Origin: Flavobacterium johnsoniae
GTDB lineage: Bacteria > Bacteroidota > Bacteroidia > Flavobacteriales > Flavobacteriaceae
Length of the DNA: 64,000 nucleotides
Assembly: GCF_001879205.1 (NCBI RefSeq)
Contig: NZ_MLFK01000009.1
Coordinates: 558,001 to 622,000, forward strand
Reading direction: 5' to 3'
Shown here: positions 33,421 to 42,488 of the stretch, in pieces
How positions within the stretch are numbered: position 1 is the stretch's first letter
Layout: the number at the start of each line of letters is the position of its first letter
Notes under the pieces: generated by a model
What the model was told of the DNA's origin: nothing
Databases searched by the model: none
Seen by the model: the letters and a program-made list of their open reading frames with translations, nothing else
Program-made: the position numbers and the translations under genes

Positions 33421-34056
33421 ATGACCCAACCTCTAAAGTTGCCGTTTTATGCAAAACTTGCTTGTATATTAGTAAGCTTGATTTCATTTGCTTACATGTT
33501 TTGCATTGCCAAAGATATTATTACTCCCGTATTATTAGCTTTTTTATTTGCTGTTTTACTCCTTCCTATTTTTACTTTTTTAAACACAAAATTTAAGTTT
33601 CCAAGACACCTTGCCGCGATTGTTTGTGTTTTAATTTTCCTTTCATTTATAGTAGGAATTTTGGTTTTCATCTCTTATCAGGTCACCAATATGGCCAATG
33701 ATTTTGATACTATAAAGAAAAATGCCAATTCTTTTATCATTGAAATTCACAAGTTTATTAGAGAAAATTTTCAGGTAAGTATTGGCGAACAGAAAAAATA
33801 TCTGGATACTGTAACCAAAGATTCAGTAAAAAATGGAAATGCTACTTTAGGTTCGGCCATTATATCAATTAGCGATGTTGTGCTTGACAGTACTATTATT
33901 GTCATTTATACGTTTTTGTTCTTAATTTATAAAGAACATTTCAAACTGTTTTTAGCCAAATTAATCAATAAGGAAAACCATGCTGTTTTAAAAGATATTC
34001 TTTCTCAGATTAAAGTTTCTATCAACAATTATATTGTGAGTTTATTATCGAAATGA
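33421..34056 (+). pseudogene. AI-2E-family (PerM-like) transporter, N-terminal fragment (frame broken)
   Basis: 211 codons encoding the first half of an AI-2E/PerM-type permease: two to three hydrophobic segments near 12-50 and 62-88, a charged loop (about 95-150) and a further segment near 155-170. It ends NNYIVSLLSK then stop. In related proteins the following helix begins ...LLIEMIVVA. The bases around 34045-34055 encode exactly that (ATC GAA ATG ATT) in the next frame, so a single-base deletion or a sequencing error would explain the break. The next open frame starts at 34053 and overlaps by 4 nt (ATGA). Confidence 0.7.
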
Positions 34057-34520
34057 TTGTTGTAGCTATACTGACAAGTTTAGGACTGTGGATTATTGGT
34101 ATAAAATATTTTATTTTATTAGGATTGATAACCGGAATTTTAAATCTCGTTCCATACATCGGAATTTTAATTGCCGGAATTATTACGGTTTTAGCTTCTT
34201 TAACAGGATCTGCAGAAACTTCTATGCTTTTAGGGATCCTTGTAGTTAATGTTATTGTTCAATTAATTGATAATAACTTACTTGTACCTCTGATTATTAA
34301 CTCAAAAGTAGAAATAAATGCATTCGTTTCTATTATGGGAATTATAGTTGGTGGTGCCGCCGCCGGAATTTCAGGAATGTTCCTTGCAATTCCGCTCCTG
34401 GCAATTCTAAAAATTATTTTTGACAGAATCGAATCACTGGAACCCTGGGGATACTTAATGGGAAATCACATGCCGAGAAGATTTACGTGGAGAGTTCGAA
34501 GAGCAAAAGTACAAGAGTAA
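34053..34520 (+). pseudogene. AI-2E-family (PerM-like) transporter, C-terminal fragment
   Basis: 155 codons that continue the same permease: MIVVAILTSLGLWIIGIKYFILLGLITGILNLVPYIGILIAGIITVL contains the NLVPYIG motif typical of the family, followed by DNNLLVPLIINSKVEINAFVSIMGIIVGGAAAGISGMFLAIPLLA. An ATG/TGA overlap with the upstream frame could allow re-initiation, so two polypeptides may be made from one message. I treat the pair as a broken gene until the base call at about 34046 is checked. Confidence 0.7.
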
Positions 34521-34608
34521 AATAATCTGCTGATTTTTAAAATATTTGTGTTATTTATCTTAAATTCATAGAATAATCAGCCTTTAAAATAAGTTTAAAA
34601 TTATCTGA

Positions 34609-36438
34609 ATGTTACTAAATAAAAAAATAATTGTTTTTATAACCTTATGCTTTTGTTTTCAAAGCATTTGTGCCCAGACAGATAATACAAAAAAAGACAA
34701 GTCTCCCAAAAAAGACAGTACCGAGATTTATACCAAAATAAAAAATTACTCCAAAAAAAATAAGTTCACTCAAACACTTCATAAATTGCTTTTCAGGTCA
34801 AAAAGACCTAAAAAGAAAGAAATTATTGAGCCGAGTGATACAGAACGTTTCAACGGAAAAATTATCAGAAAAATAAACATTGTTACTTTAGATCCGTTTG
34901 GTTATTCTATTTCAGATACTACTGTAGCGCCCAAAAATTGGGGAGAAAGAACAGGAAACAGGCTCCATCTTAAAACAAAAAAAATTGCCATTTATAATCT
35001 TTTATTATTTAGAAGAAACACGCCCTATGACTCCTATAAAGTACAGGAAACTGAACGTTTAATTCGTGCTCAAAGATATGTTACGGCTGTTAGGATTTCT
35101 AATGAACTAGCCAGTCCGGCTTCAGATTCTGTTGATGTTACAATCAGGGTTTTAGACTCATGGAGTACAATTCCGCGGTTTTCTATATCCAGCAGCAGAG
35201 TTTCGGTTGGATTTAAAGAAAAAGACTTTTTTGGATCAGGACAACAGCTGGAATATCGATTTACCAATCGATTTGACGATGGCCGAAACGGTAATGATGT
35301 AACCTATACCGTTCCTAACATTAAAAACACCTATATCTCAACCATACTTCACTATAACAAGGACTTAGACAACAATTATACTAAAAGTATAGATATTGAA
35401 AGAGATTTCTATTCGCCTTTAACTAAATGGGCCGGCGGTGTTTATGTTGGTCAAAACTTTAGAAGAGATAGTTTACAGGCTCCGGATTTAACGTATGCAT
35501 TTCAGCCTTTGAAAAATAATTTTCAGGATTTATGGGTAGGTAAAGCAACAAAAGTTTATGAAGACGACAATGAAGCCATAACAAACTTAATTACTTCTGC
35601 ACGGTTTTTAAATATTAATTACAGCGAATCGCCAGATTCTTTATATGATCCAACTGATTTTTACTCGGATGAAAAACTTCTTTTAATGGGAATTGGACTT
35701 AACCGACGTAAATTTATAAAAGACAATTATATTTTTAGAAACGGGCAGACAGAAGATGTGCCGATAGGAAGAATATATGGAATTACATTCGGGTATCAAT
35801 ATAAAAATAGGATTTGGAGACCTTATGCAGGCGCGCAGTTTTCTTTTGGAAATTATTACCGTTTTGGATTCCTGAGTATGAATTTTGAAGCAGGAACGTA
35901 TTTCTACAAGTCCAACACTTACCAAACAGCTTATTTGCTCGAATCAAATTATTTTACAAAACTATTTAATCTTGGAACCTGGAAACTGCGGCAATTCATA
36001 AACCCGAAAGTTGTCATTGGTGCCAATCATGAAGATGTAATAGGAGATCAACTGAATATAAACGAGCGAAATGGTTTAGCTGGGTTCAATAGTGCTTTGT
36101 ACGGAACAAGTAAAACAGTTTTATCTCTTCAAACCCAGACTTACTCCCCTTATGCGCTCTGGGGATTCCGTTTAAATCCTTTTTTTAATTATACAATCGC
36201 ATTTTTAGGAACACCGGATAGCGCTATGTTTAACAGCAAACCCTATTCAAAAATTACTTTAGGATTATTAATCAGTAATGACTACTTAGTTTTTAGTTCT
36301 TTTCAGCTGTCACTGTCTTATTATCCAAGTATTCCTTTCCAGGGAGATAATGTTTTCAAAACCAATACTTTTGAAACAACTGATTATGGTTTACAAAGTT
36401 TCGAACTTGCAAAACCAAGAACTGTTGATTATAAATAA
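34609..36438 (+). CDS. Outer-membrane beta-barrel protein with POTRA-like N-terminal domain
   Basis: A 609-residue exported protein (signal peptide about 1-22, ending ICAQ). Residues 75-190 contain a POTRA-like region: RFNGKIIRKINIVTLDPFGYSI, then YKVQETERLIRAQRYVTAVRI and SDSVDVTIRVLDSW. The rest alternates short hydrophobic beta strands with turns rich in Asn/Asp/Tyr, ending with a barrel-like C-terminus. It is shorter than BamA and has only one evident POTRA, and no lipoprotein partners are adjacent. It may be a surface antigen/TamA-like protein. Function unknown. Confidence 0.72.
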   Translation: MLLNKKIIVFITLCFCFQSICAQTDNTKKDKSPKKDSTEIYTKIKNYSKKNKFTQTLHKLLFRSKRPKKKEIIEPSDTERFNGKIIRKINIVTLDPFGYSISDTTVAPKNWGERTGNRLHLKTKKIAIYNLLLFRRNTPYDSYKVQETERLIRAQRYVTAVRISNELASPASDSVDVTIRVLDSWSTIPRFSISSSRVSVGFKEKDFFGSGQQLEYRFTNRFDDGRNGNDVTYTVPNIKNTYISTILHYNKDLDNNYTKSIDIERDFYSPLTKWAGGVYVGQNFRRDSLQAPDLTYAFQPLKNNFQDLWVGKATKVYEDDNEAITNLITSARFLNINYSESPDSLYDPTDFYSDEKLLLMGIGLNRRKFIKDNYIFRNGQTEDVPIGRIYGITFGYQYKNRIWRPYAGAQFSFGNYYRFGFLSMNFEAGTYFYKSNTYQTAYLLESNYFTKLFNLGTWKLRQFINPKVVIGANHEDVIGDQLNINERNGLAGFNSALYGTSKTVLSLQTQTYSPYALWGFRLNPFFNYTIAFLGTPDSAMFNSKPYSKITLGLLISNDYLVFSSFQLSLSYYPSIPFQGDNVFKTNTFETTDYGLQSFELAKPRTVDYK

Positions 36439-36576
36439 TAAAAAATATTTTGATTTTTTTTTGATTACATAAGCTGATACAAATGCTTTAAAAATCAATA
36501 TTTTACAAAAGACATAACTCAAACCAAGTCGTCAAAATACATTTTTTATCCGACGAAATGCAATTGTTTTTTATTT

Positions 36577-36592
36577 TTGGCACGGTATATGA
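36577..36592 (+). promoter_or_regulatory. Possible sigma-54-type promoter TTGGCACGGTATATGA
   Basis: GG (36579-36580) and GA (36591-36592) are separated by 10 nt, matching the GG-N10-GC sigma-54 framework except for the last base. The block TTGGCACG is the classic -24 element. The expected start is about 36604, upstream of the ATG at 36633. An overlapping TATTTTTG (36572-36579) could be a housekeeping -7 element instead. Confidence 0.4.
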
Positions 36593-36632
36593 AAATCCTT
36601 AAACAAGATTAACATTAAAAACTTTAGAAAAG

Positions 36633-37160
36633 ATGAAAACAATAAAAATAGCAATCGCCGGACTATTCCTTTTGATTGCAAATGCCACGCAAGCTCAGGT
36701 ATCGATTAACGTTAATATAGGAAATCCGCCAGCTTGGGGACCTGCAGGATATACTGAAATGGAGTATTACTATCTCCCAGATATCGAAGCTTATTATGAT
36801 GTACGTGCATCGCAATTCATCTATTTTGGAGGAGGAAGATGGGTAAGAACCACTTATTTGCCAAGACAATACAGAAACTATGATTTATATGGAGGTTACA
36901 AAGTAGTTTTAACTGATTATCACGGAAGAACTCCTTATACTTACTTCGATCGTCATAGAGTAAAATATTATAGAGGATATCATGGTCCTGCTCAAAGACC
37001 TTACAAACCAAGACCGGTTTACGGCTACAACGAACGTCGTTATGATCGCAGAGATTACAAACATTACGACAAACATGATAAACACCATGGAAAACATGAC
37101 AGACACGATCATGACGACCACGATGATGATCACAGACATGGAGGTCACGGAAGAAGATAA
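36633..37160 (+). CDS. Secreted histidine/aspartate-rich protein
   Basis: A 175-residue protein with a signal peptide (about 1-21, ending TQAQ). The middle is tyrosine- and arginine-rich (MEYYYLPDIEAYYDVRASQFIYFGGGRWV...), and the last 45 residues alternate His, Lys, Asp and Arg (HDKHHGKHDRHDHDDHDDDHRHGG), a probable metal-binding tail. The body resembles short exported proteins of Flavobacteria with unknown function. The tail is low complexity and gives false open frames on the other strand. A hairpin terminator follows at 37168. Confidence 0.7.
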   Translation: MKTIKIAIAGLFLLIANATQAQVSINVNIGNPPAWGPAGYTEMEYYYLPDIEAYYDVRASQFIYFGGGRWVRTTYLPRQYRNYDLYGGYKVVLTDYHGRTPYTYFDRHRVKYYRGYHGPAQRPYKPRPVYGYNERRYDRRDYKHYDKHDKHHGKHDRHDHDDHDDDHRHGGHGRR

Positions 37161-37167
37161 AACAATG

Positions 37168-37200
37168 AGAGCGTATTAAGTTTAATACGCTCTTTTTCTA
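37168..37200 (+). terminator. Terminator of the His-rich protein gene
   Basis: AGAGCGTATTAA / TTAATACGCTCT, a 12-bp stem with a 2-nt loop followed by TTTTCTATTTT, 8 nt after the stop. Confidence 0.75.
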
Positions 37201-37276
37201 TTTTAAAACTCATTCAAAGAGCTTTCAAAAATTACCATTAACATTTCATTTAAATACTGTTTCATAATTTTATTAG

Positions 37277-37284
37277 TATTTTTG
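37277..37284 (+). promoter_or_regulatory. -7 element TATTTTTG for the PIG-L gene
   Basis: Perfect TAnnTTTG, 30 nt before the ATG at 37314; no TTG at standard distance (CTG is present). Confidence 0.4.
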
Positions 37285-37313
37285 AAGCTATTACAAAACC
37301 ATTTAACTACACC

Positions 37314-39845
37314 ATGCAAAAAATACAGGTTCAAATACTTCTTTTATTTTTTATAGGTTTTCAAATCTCATTTGCACAACAGCCGCAAAAACCAAACACA
37401 GTCGAAATTTACAATCAAATCAAGAAACTAAACTTTTTAGGTTCTGTATTGTATGTTGCCGCACATCCTGATGATGAAAATACCCGAATGATAGCTTATC
37501 TGGCTAATGAAATGAATGCAAGAACCGGTTATTTGTCATTAACACGAGGCGATGGAGGTCAAAACTTAATTGGTCCGCAATTGCGCGAATTACTTGGTGT
37601 AATTAGAACTCAGGAATTAATTGAAGCCCGTAAAATTGATGGAGGCGAACAGTTTTTTTCGCGTGCAAATGACTTTGGTTTTTCTAAAAATCCATCAGAA
37701 ACATTAGAAATCTGGGATAAAGACAAAGTCCTTGCCGATGTGGTCTGGACCATAAGAAAATTTCAGCCGGACATTATTATTAATCGATTTGATCACCGTT
37801 CACCGGGAACTACACACGGTCATCATACTTCATCGGCAATGTTGAGCGTTGAAAGTTTTAAGCTTACAAATGATCCGAAAATTTATCCTGAACAATTAAA
37901 ATTTGTTTCGCCATGGCAGGTAAAACGCCAGTTTTTTAACCCTTCCTGGTGGTTTTACGGAAGCCAGGAAAAATTCGACGCTGCTAATAAATCTAAATTC
38001 ACAAAACTGGAAACAGGTGTTTATTATACCGGATTAGGAAAATCTAATCAGGAAATTGCCGCTTTAAGCAGAAGCCGTCATCAATCGCAAGGATTTGGAA
38101 GCACTGGTGTTCGCGGTCTTGAAACGGAATATCTGGAATTAATTAATGGCGAAACACCCAAAGACCGCGACAATTTATTTGACGGCATCGATACCAGCTG
38201 GAACCGCGTTAAAAACGGAAAACCAATTGGAGATTTGATTGCAGTAATTATCGAAAAATACAATTTCAACAATCCATCTGCAAGTATTCCGGATTTGGTA
38301 AAAGCATATACCATGATTGAAGCTTTAGAAGATGGACATTGGAAAACTTTAAAAGCAGCGGCAATAAAAAACATTATTGCTTCTTGTTCCGGTTTATATC
38401 TTGAAGCTGTTGCAAGCGAGCAGGAAGCAACTCCGGGAAGCACTATAAAATTAAGTTTAGAAGCCATTAACAGATGTGCAGTCGAAATGCAATTAGCAAG
38501 TATAACAACATTGCCAGACAACAAAACGACAATTCAAAACAGTATTTTAAAAGACAATAATGATCAAAGAATCTCTTTGCAAATGCAGCTTCCAAACAAT
38601 ATCGAATATACACAGCCCTATTGGTTAAAGGAAAAAGCAACTGTTGGAATGTATACAGTTTCTAATCAGGAAAACATTGGAATTCCAGATATTATTAGAG
38701 AAGCAAAAGTTGTTTTTAATGTTAAGATAAATGGAGTTGAAATTCCGTTTGAACGAACTGTTGTGTACAAGTATAATGATGGCGTAAAAGGAGAAATGTA
38801 TAATTTCCTGGATATAGTTCCGGAAGTTACTACTTCTATTTTAGAGAAAGTTTTGGTTTTTAGAGATACAAAAAGCAAAATGGTGCCGGTAAAAGTTCGC
38901 GCAGGAAAAGATGACATAAAAGGAAATCTGCAATTGGAACTTCCAAAAAGCTGGACGGTTTCTCCAAAACAAATTCCGTTTTCTTTAGATAAAAAAGGAA
39001 ACGAACAAATATTTTATTTTGAAGTTACACCTCCTGTAAATCCTGAGGAAGTGACTGCAAAAAGCATTGCTGTTGTAGATAATAAACGTTTTGACAGAGA
39101 TCAGACTATTATTGATTTCAATCATATTACTAAACAAATGGTTTTAAAACCAGCCGAATCAAAATGCATCAGGATAGATTTAAAAACTTCGGGTGACGCT
39201 ATTGCTTATATTATGGGTGCCGGCGATGAAGTTCCTGAAAGTTTAACCCAAATGGGATACAAAGTTTCTATTTTAAAACCAGAGGAAATCACACCTGAAA
39301 AACTAGACTCTTTCAGCACCGTAATAACAGGAATTCGTGCTTATAATACCGTAAATGCTTTGGCAAACAAGCAAAACATTTTATTCAATTTTGTAAAAGG
39401 CGGTAAAAATATGATTGTGCAATACAATACAAACGGAAAATTAGTAACCGATAAAATTGCCCCTTATCCATTAAAATTATCTAATGACCGTGTAACCGAA
39501 GAAAATGCAAAAGTTACCTTTTTGGCACCAAATCATCCTGTTCTAAATACGCCTAATAAAATTTCATCCAAAGATTTTGAAGGCTGGACTCAGGAACAAG
39601 GTTTATATTACCCGGACGAATACGATCCTGCCTTCACTCCTATTATTTCATCTCATGATAAAGGAGAATCTGCTAAGAATGGTGCTTTATTAGTCGCTCC
39701 GTATGGAAAAGGATACTATATTTACACGGGTTTAAGCTTTTTTAGAGAATTACCAGAAGGGGTTGCCGGTGCATACAAACTACTGTCGAATATTATTTCG
39801 CTAAAACAGCCCTTAGAAGCTCCTAAACAAGATATAAAGCAATAA
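37314..39845 (+). CDS. Exported PIG-L/LmbE-family deacetylase, large
   Basis: The 843-residue protein has a signal peptide (about 1-21) and an N-terminal PIG-L domain: YVAAHPDDENTRMIAYLANEM carries the metal-binding HPDDE (51-55), and FDHRSPGTTHGHHTSSAML supplies the second metal histidines. PIG-L enzymes remove N-acetyl groups from sugars. The C-terminal 500 residues (from about 340) are beta-rich with no recognised motif until a region near 620-840 (GEEVPESL..., KGGKNMIVQYNTNGK...) that resembles a glutamine-amidotransferase-like/LmbE-associated fold. Likely role: hydrolysis of N-acetylated glycans in the periplasm or on the surface. Confidence 0.78.
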   Translation: MQKIQVQILLLFFIGFQISFAQQPQKPNTVEIYNQIKKLNFLGSVLYVAAHPDDENTRMIAYLANEMNARTGYLSLTRGDGGQNLIGPQLRELLGVIRTQELIEARKIDGGEQFFSRANDFGFSKNPSETLEIWDKDKVLADVVWTIRKFQPDIIINRFDHRSPGTTHGHHTSSAMLSVESFKLTNDPKIYPEQLKFVSPWQVKRQFFNPSWWFYGSQEKFDAANKSKFTKLETGVYYTGLGKSNQEIAALSRSRHQSQGFGSTGVRGLETEYLELINGETPKDRDNLFDGIDTSWNRVKNGKPIGDLIAVIIEKYNFNNPSASIPDLVKAYTMIEALEDGHWKTLKAAAIKNIIASCSGLYLEAVASEQEATPGSTIKLSLEAINRCAVEMQLASITTLPDNKTTIQNSILKDNNDQRISLQMQLPNNIEYTQPYWLKEKATVGMYTVSNQENIGIPDIIREAKVVFNVKINGVEIPFERTVVYKYNDGVKGEMYNFLDIVPEVTTSILEKVLVFRDTKSKMVPVKVRAGKDDIKGNLQLELPKSWTVSPKQIPFSLDKKGNEQIFYFEVTPPVNPEEVTAKSIAVVDNKRFDRDQTIIDFNHITKQMVLKPAESKCIRIDLKTSGDAIAYIMGAGDEVPESLTQMGYKVSILKPEEITPEKLDSFSTVITGIRAYNTVNALANKQNILFNFVKGGKNMIVQYNTNGKLVTDKIAPYPLKLSNDRVTEENAKVTFLAPNHPVLNTPNKISSKDFEGWTQEQGLYYPDEYDPAFTPIISSHDKGESAKNGALLVAPYGKGYYIYTGLSFFRELPEGVAGAYKLLSNIISLKQPLEAPKQDIKQ

Positions 39846-39855
39846 ATTTCGAGAA

Positions 39856-39963
39856 ATGGAAGCAAAAAAAACAAAAAAATGGAAGAAAAGTTACACCTAT
39901 GTCCTGGTTGCTAATGCAATTTACATTGTGATTTTTTTCTTAATCATGCAATTTTATTCATAA
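39856..39963 (+). CDS. 35-residue membrane peptide upstream of the sodium symporter
   Basis: Reads MEAKKTKKWKKSYTYVLVAN, then a hydrophobic helix (YVLVANAIYIVIFFLIMQF) and stop at 39961-39963. A strongly basic N-terminus before a single helix fits the positive-inside rule. The symporter ATG follows 3 nt after the stop, so the two are translationally coupled. Small partners accompany some solute:sodium symporters (for example YhdT with PanF in E. coli), so an accessory role is plausible but not proven. It starts 10 nt after the PIG-L stop. Confidence 0.65.
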   Translation: MEAKKTKKWKKSYTYVLVANAIYIVIFFLIMQFYS

Positions 39964-39966
39964 CCT

Positions 39967-41691
39967 ATGCAGCTATTTGACTGGATCGTACTTATTGTAA
40001 CACTTTTATTCATTGTTGGATATGGTTCATGGAAAACCAAAGGAAGTAAAAACGTTGAAGATTTCATTTTAGGAAACAACGAAACTCCCTGGTACACCGT
40101 TGGGCTTTCGGTTATGGCAACTCAGGCCAGCGCCATTACTTTTCTGTCAACACCCGGGCAGGCTTATCATGACGGAATGGGGTTTGTGCAATTCTATTTT
40201 GGACTGCCAATTGCCATGATCGTCATTTGTTTGACATTTATTCCGCTTTATCATAAAAATAAAGTTTTTACCGCTTATGAATTTCTTGAAAAACGATTTG
40301 ATGTAAAAACCCGTTCTCTTGCTGCAATCTTATTTCTGGTTCAAAGAGGTTTAGGAACAGGGCTTACCATTTATGCTCCTGCCATTATCTTATCGGCTCT
40401 TTTGGGCTGGAACCTTACGATTATGAATATCATAATTGGAGTTCTTGTTATTATTTACACTTTTTCGGGAGGAACAAAAGCTGTAAACGTAACTCAGAAA
40501 CAGCAGATGTTTGTAATCATGTCTGGAATGCTCATTACATTTTTCCTGATTTTGCATTATCTGCCAAACGATATGACGTTTACAAGCGCACTGCATATTG
40601 CCGGTGCTAATGATAAAATGAATATTGTAGATTTTTCTTTTGATCCGGAAGAAAAATATACTTTTTGGAGCGGTATTACAGGAGGTTTTTTCTTAGCCCT
40701 TGCCTATTTTGGAACAGATCAATCTCAGGTAGGAAGGTATTTATCCGGAAAATCAGTTGCAGAAAGCCAAATGGGATTAATCATGAACGGACTTTTGAAA
40801 GTGCCAATGCAATTTTTCATTCTGTTAACAGGAGTAATGGTTTTTGTATTTTTTCAGTTCAATCCCGTACCGTTAAACTTTAATCCGAATAATAAAATTG
40901 TAATTGAAAAATCAGCTTACAAAGAAGAATATCACACTTTAGAAAAAAAGCTGAGCAAATTGTCCGAAGACAAAAAGGTAATCAATTTACTGTACATAGA
41001 CCAGTTGAATCAAGACTACGACAATCCTATTCTACGCAAAGAATTGGTGGCCTTATCAAACAAAGAAAAAGACCTGCGCGATCGTGCTAAAGAAATTATT
41101 TCAAGAGCGGACAGCAACAGCGAAACAAATGATAAAGATTATGTCTTTTTTCATTTTATCCTCCATTATTTGCCAAAAGGATTAATTGGATTGCTGCTGG
41201 CTGTTATTCTTTCCGCAGCCATGTCGTCAACTGCTTCCGGATTAACTGCTTTGGCTTCGACCACTGCAATTGACATTTATAAAAGAAATCTCAAAACCGA
41301 AAAATCAGAGAAGCATTATCTAAATGCCACCAAATTTTTTACACTGTTTTGGGGAATTGTAGCCATACTTTTTGCCTGCGTGGGAACTTTGTTTGAAAAC
41401 TTAATTCAGCTGGTAAATATTATCGGTTCTATTTTCTACGGAACTGTGTTGGGAATATTTTTGGTTGGTTTTTACCTCAAAAGAGTTCAGGCAAAGCCAA
41501 TGTTTATTAGCGCTATAATAAGCCAGTTAACCATTTTTGTTATCTACTATTATATGATTTATACCAATGAAAAATTAGGTTACTTATGGCTGAATTTCAT
41601 TGGAGCGATTTTAACTATCGTATTATCGTTGATTATGCAGTTTTTATTTTTCAGAGGAAAACCGAATGACAATGATTTAGTATTAGAATAA
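39967..41691 (+). CDS. Sodium:solute symporter (SSS family)
   Basis: A 574-residue inner-membrane transporter with 13 or so helices. N-terminal DWIVLIVTLLFIVGYGSWKTKGSKNVEDFILGNNETPWYTVGLSVMATQASAITFLSTPGQAY contains the SSS family signature; FFLALAYFGTDQSQVGRYLSGK and LLLAVILSAAMSSTASGLTALASTTAIDIYKR form the sodium-binding region. A charged insertion of about 90 residues lies near 315-400. Substrate unknown (sugar, acetate, proline or panthothenate types are all possible). It follows a 35-residue peptide gene by 3 nt, and that follows the PIG-L gene by 10 nt; deacetylase and uptake may work on the same glycan product. Confidence 0.85.
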   Translation: MQLFDWIVLIVTLLFIVGYGSWKTKGSKNVEDFILGNNETPWYTVGLSVMATQASAITFLSTPGQAYHDGMGFVQFYFGLPIAMIVICLTFIPLYHKNKVFTAYEFLEKRFDVKTRSLAAILFLVQRGLGTGLTIYAPAIILSALLGWNLTIMNIIIGVLVIIYTFSGGTKAVNVTQKQQMFVIMSGMLITFFLILHYLPNDMTFTSALHIAGANDKMNIVDFSFDPEEKYTFWSGITGGFFLALAYFGTDQSQVGRYLSGKSVAESQMGLIMNGLLKVPMQFFILLTGVMVFVFFQFNPVPLNFNPNNKIVIEKSAYKEEYHTLEKKLSKLSEDKKVINLLYIDQLNQDYDNPILRKELVALSNKEKDLRDRAKEIISRADSNSETNDKDYVFFHFILHYLPKGLIGLLLAVILSAAMSSTASGLTALASTTAIDIYKRNLKTEKSEKHYLNATKFFTLFWGIVAILFACVGTLFENLIQLVNIIGSIFYGTVLGIFLVGFYLKRVQAKPMFISAIISQLTIFVIYYYMIYTNEKLGYLWLNFIGAILTIVLSLIMQFLFFRGKPNDNDLVLE

Positions 41692-41808
41692 AAAATGATT
41701 CTGTTTGTCATTTCAATGGATTGTTTATTTTGAACTTTCATACAGATTATTAAAATAGGCCGTTACGTTTTTCAAATTGCAAAATAGTGTAAAATCTAAA
41801 CAAATTTC

Positions 41809-41816
41809 TATCTTTG
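41809..41816 (+). promoter_or_regulatory. -7 element TATCTTTG for the membrane-anchored helical protein
   Basis: Perfect TAnnTTTG. Its last bases overlap the TTG at 41814 that would open a longer frame, so the true start is the ATG at 41841, 24 nt downstream. Confidence 0.5.
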
Positions 41817-41840
41817 AGAAAGCCACTTAAACAGAGCATT

Positions 41841-42470
41841 ATGAAAGATCAGAAAAAATACAGCAACAAAACCAAAGCCGCTTTTATACTGCTGATTGTA
41901 ATGCTCATTATTTTATTGGGAAACTTTAATACACTTTTAAACTCTAAAAATGTAAACGAAAACATCAATGCGATTTATAAAGATCGCTTGGTGGTTGCGC
42001 ATTATATTTTTCAATATTCTAAAGAACTTCATTTTATAAAGGCCGAAGCAGAAAAACTCAATCTGAGCGATAATATCAAAAAAGATGAAATCGTCCATAC
42101 TTTAAGCGTAATTCATGATATAGATGATTTATACGCCAAAACTGTTTTAACCAATAAAGAAAAACAATATTTTGATGCTTTTCTGCTTTCCTGTAAAGAG
42201 ATCAACAAGCAAGTTGAAAATAAAAACTGGAATAAAATCGCCATTTCAAGCGGCGAAGCCTTAAAAACGTTAGAATCTCTTTCTCAAATTCAAATTCAGG
42301 AAGGAAAATCAAAACTAGCGAGTGCCAATGCCATGTATAGCAAAAACAATAGTTTAGGACAGCTTCAGATTGCTTTACTAATCATTTTAGGAGGCATAAC
42401 TTTTTATCTTTTAATTGTAAAGAAAATTAAAAGAAAGATCAAAATTCCGGAACCGCCTAGTATGAACTAG
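41841..42470 (+). CDS. Membrane protein with four-helix-bundle sensor-like domain
   Basis: A 209-residue protein with an N-terminal helix (AAFILLIVMLIILLGNF), about 140 residues of predicted helical periplasmic region (IYKDRLVVAHYIFQYSKELHFIKAEAEKL...), and a C-terminal helix (QIALLIILGGITFYLLIV) then a basic tail. The layout resembles the 4HB_MCP sensor module of chemoreceptors, but no signalling domain follows. It may be a receptor remnant or membrane sensor partner. Function unknown. Confidence 0.6.
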   Translation: MKDQKKYSNKTKAAFILLIVMLIILLGNFNTLLNSKNVNENINAIYKDRLVVAHYIFQYSKELHFIKAEAEKLNLSDNIKKDEIVHTLSVIHDIDDLYAKTVLTNKEKQYFDAFLLSCKEINKQVENKNWNKIAISSGEALKTLESLSQIQIQEGKSKLASANAMYSKNNSLGQLQIALLIILGGITFYLLIVKKIKRKIKIPEPPSMN

Positions 42471-42488
42471 TTTTTAAAATTCCGGATT

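Noticed and set aside
36909-37148. Met/Val/Ile-rich frame antisense to the His-rich gene
   Set aside because: It is the mirror of the CAT/GAT repeats that encode His and Asp on the plus strand; low complexity.
38081-38524. 147-codon frame antisense to the PIG-L gene
   Set aside because: Lies entirely within a well-supported coding region; no signals of its own.
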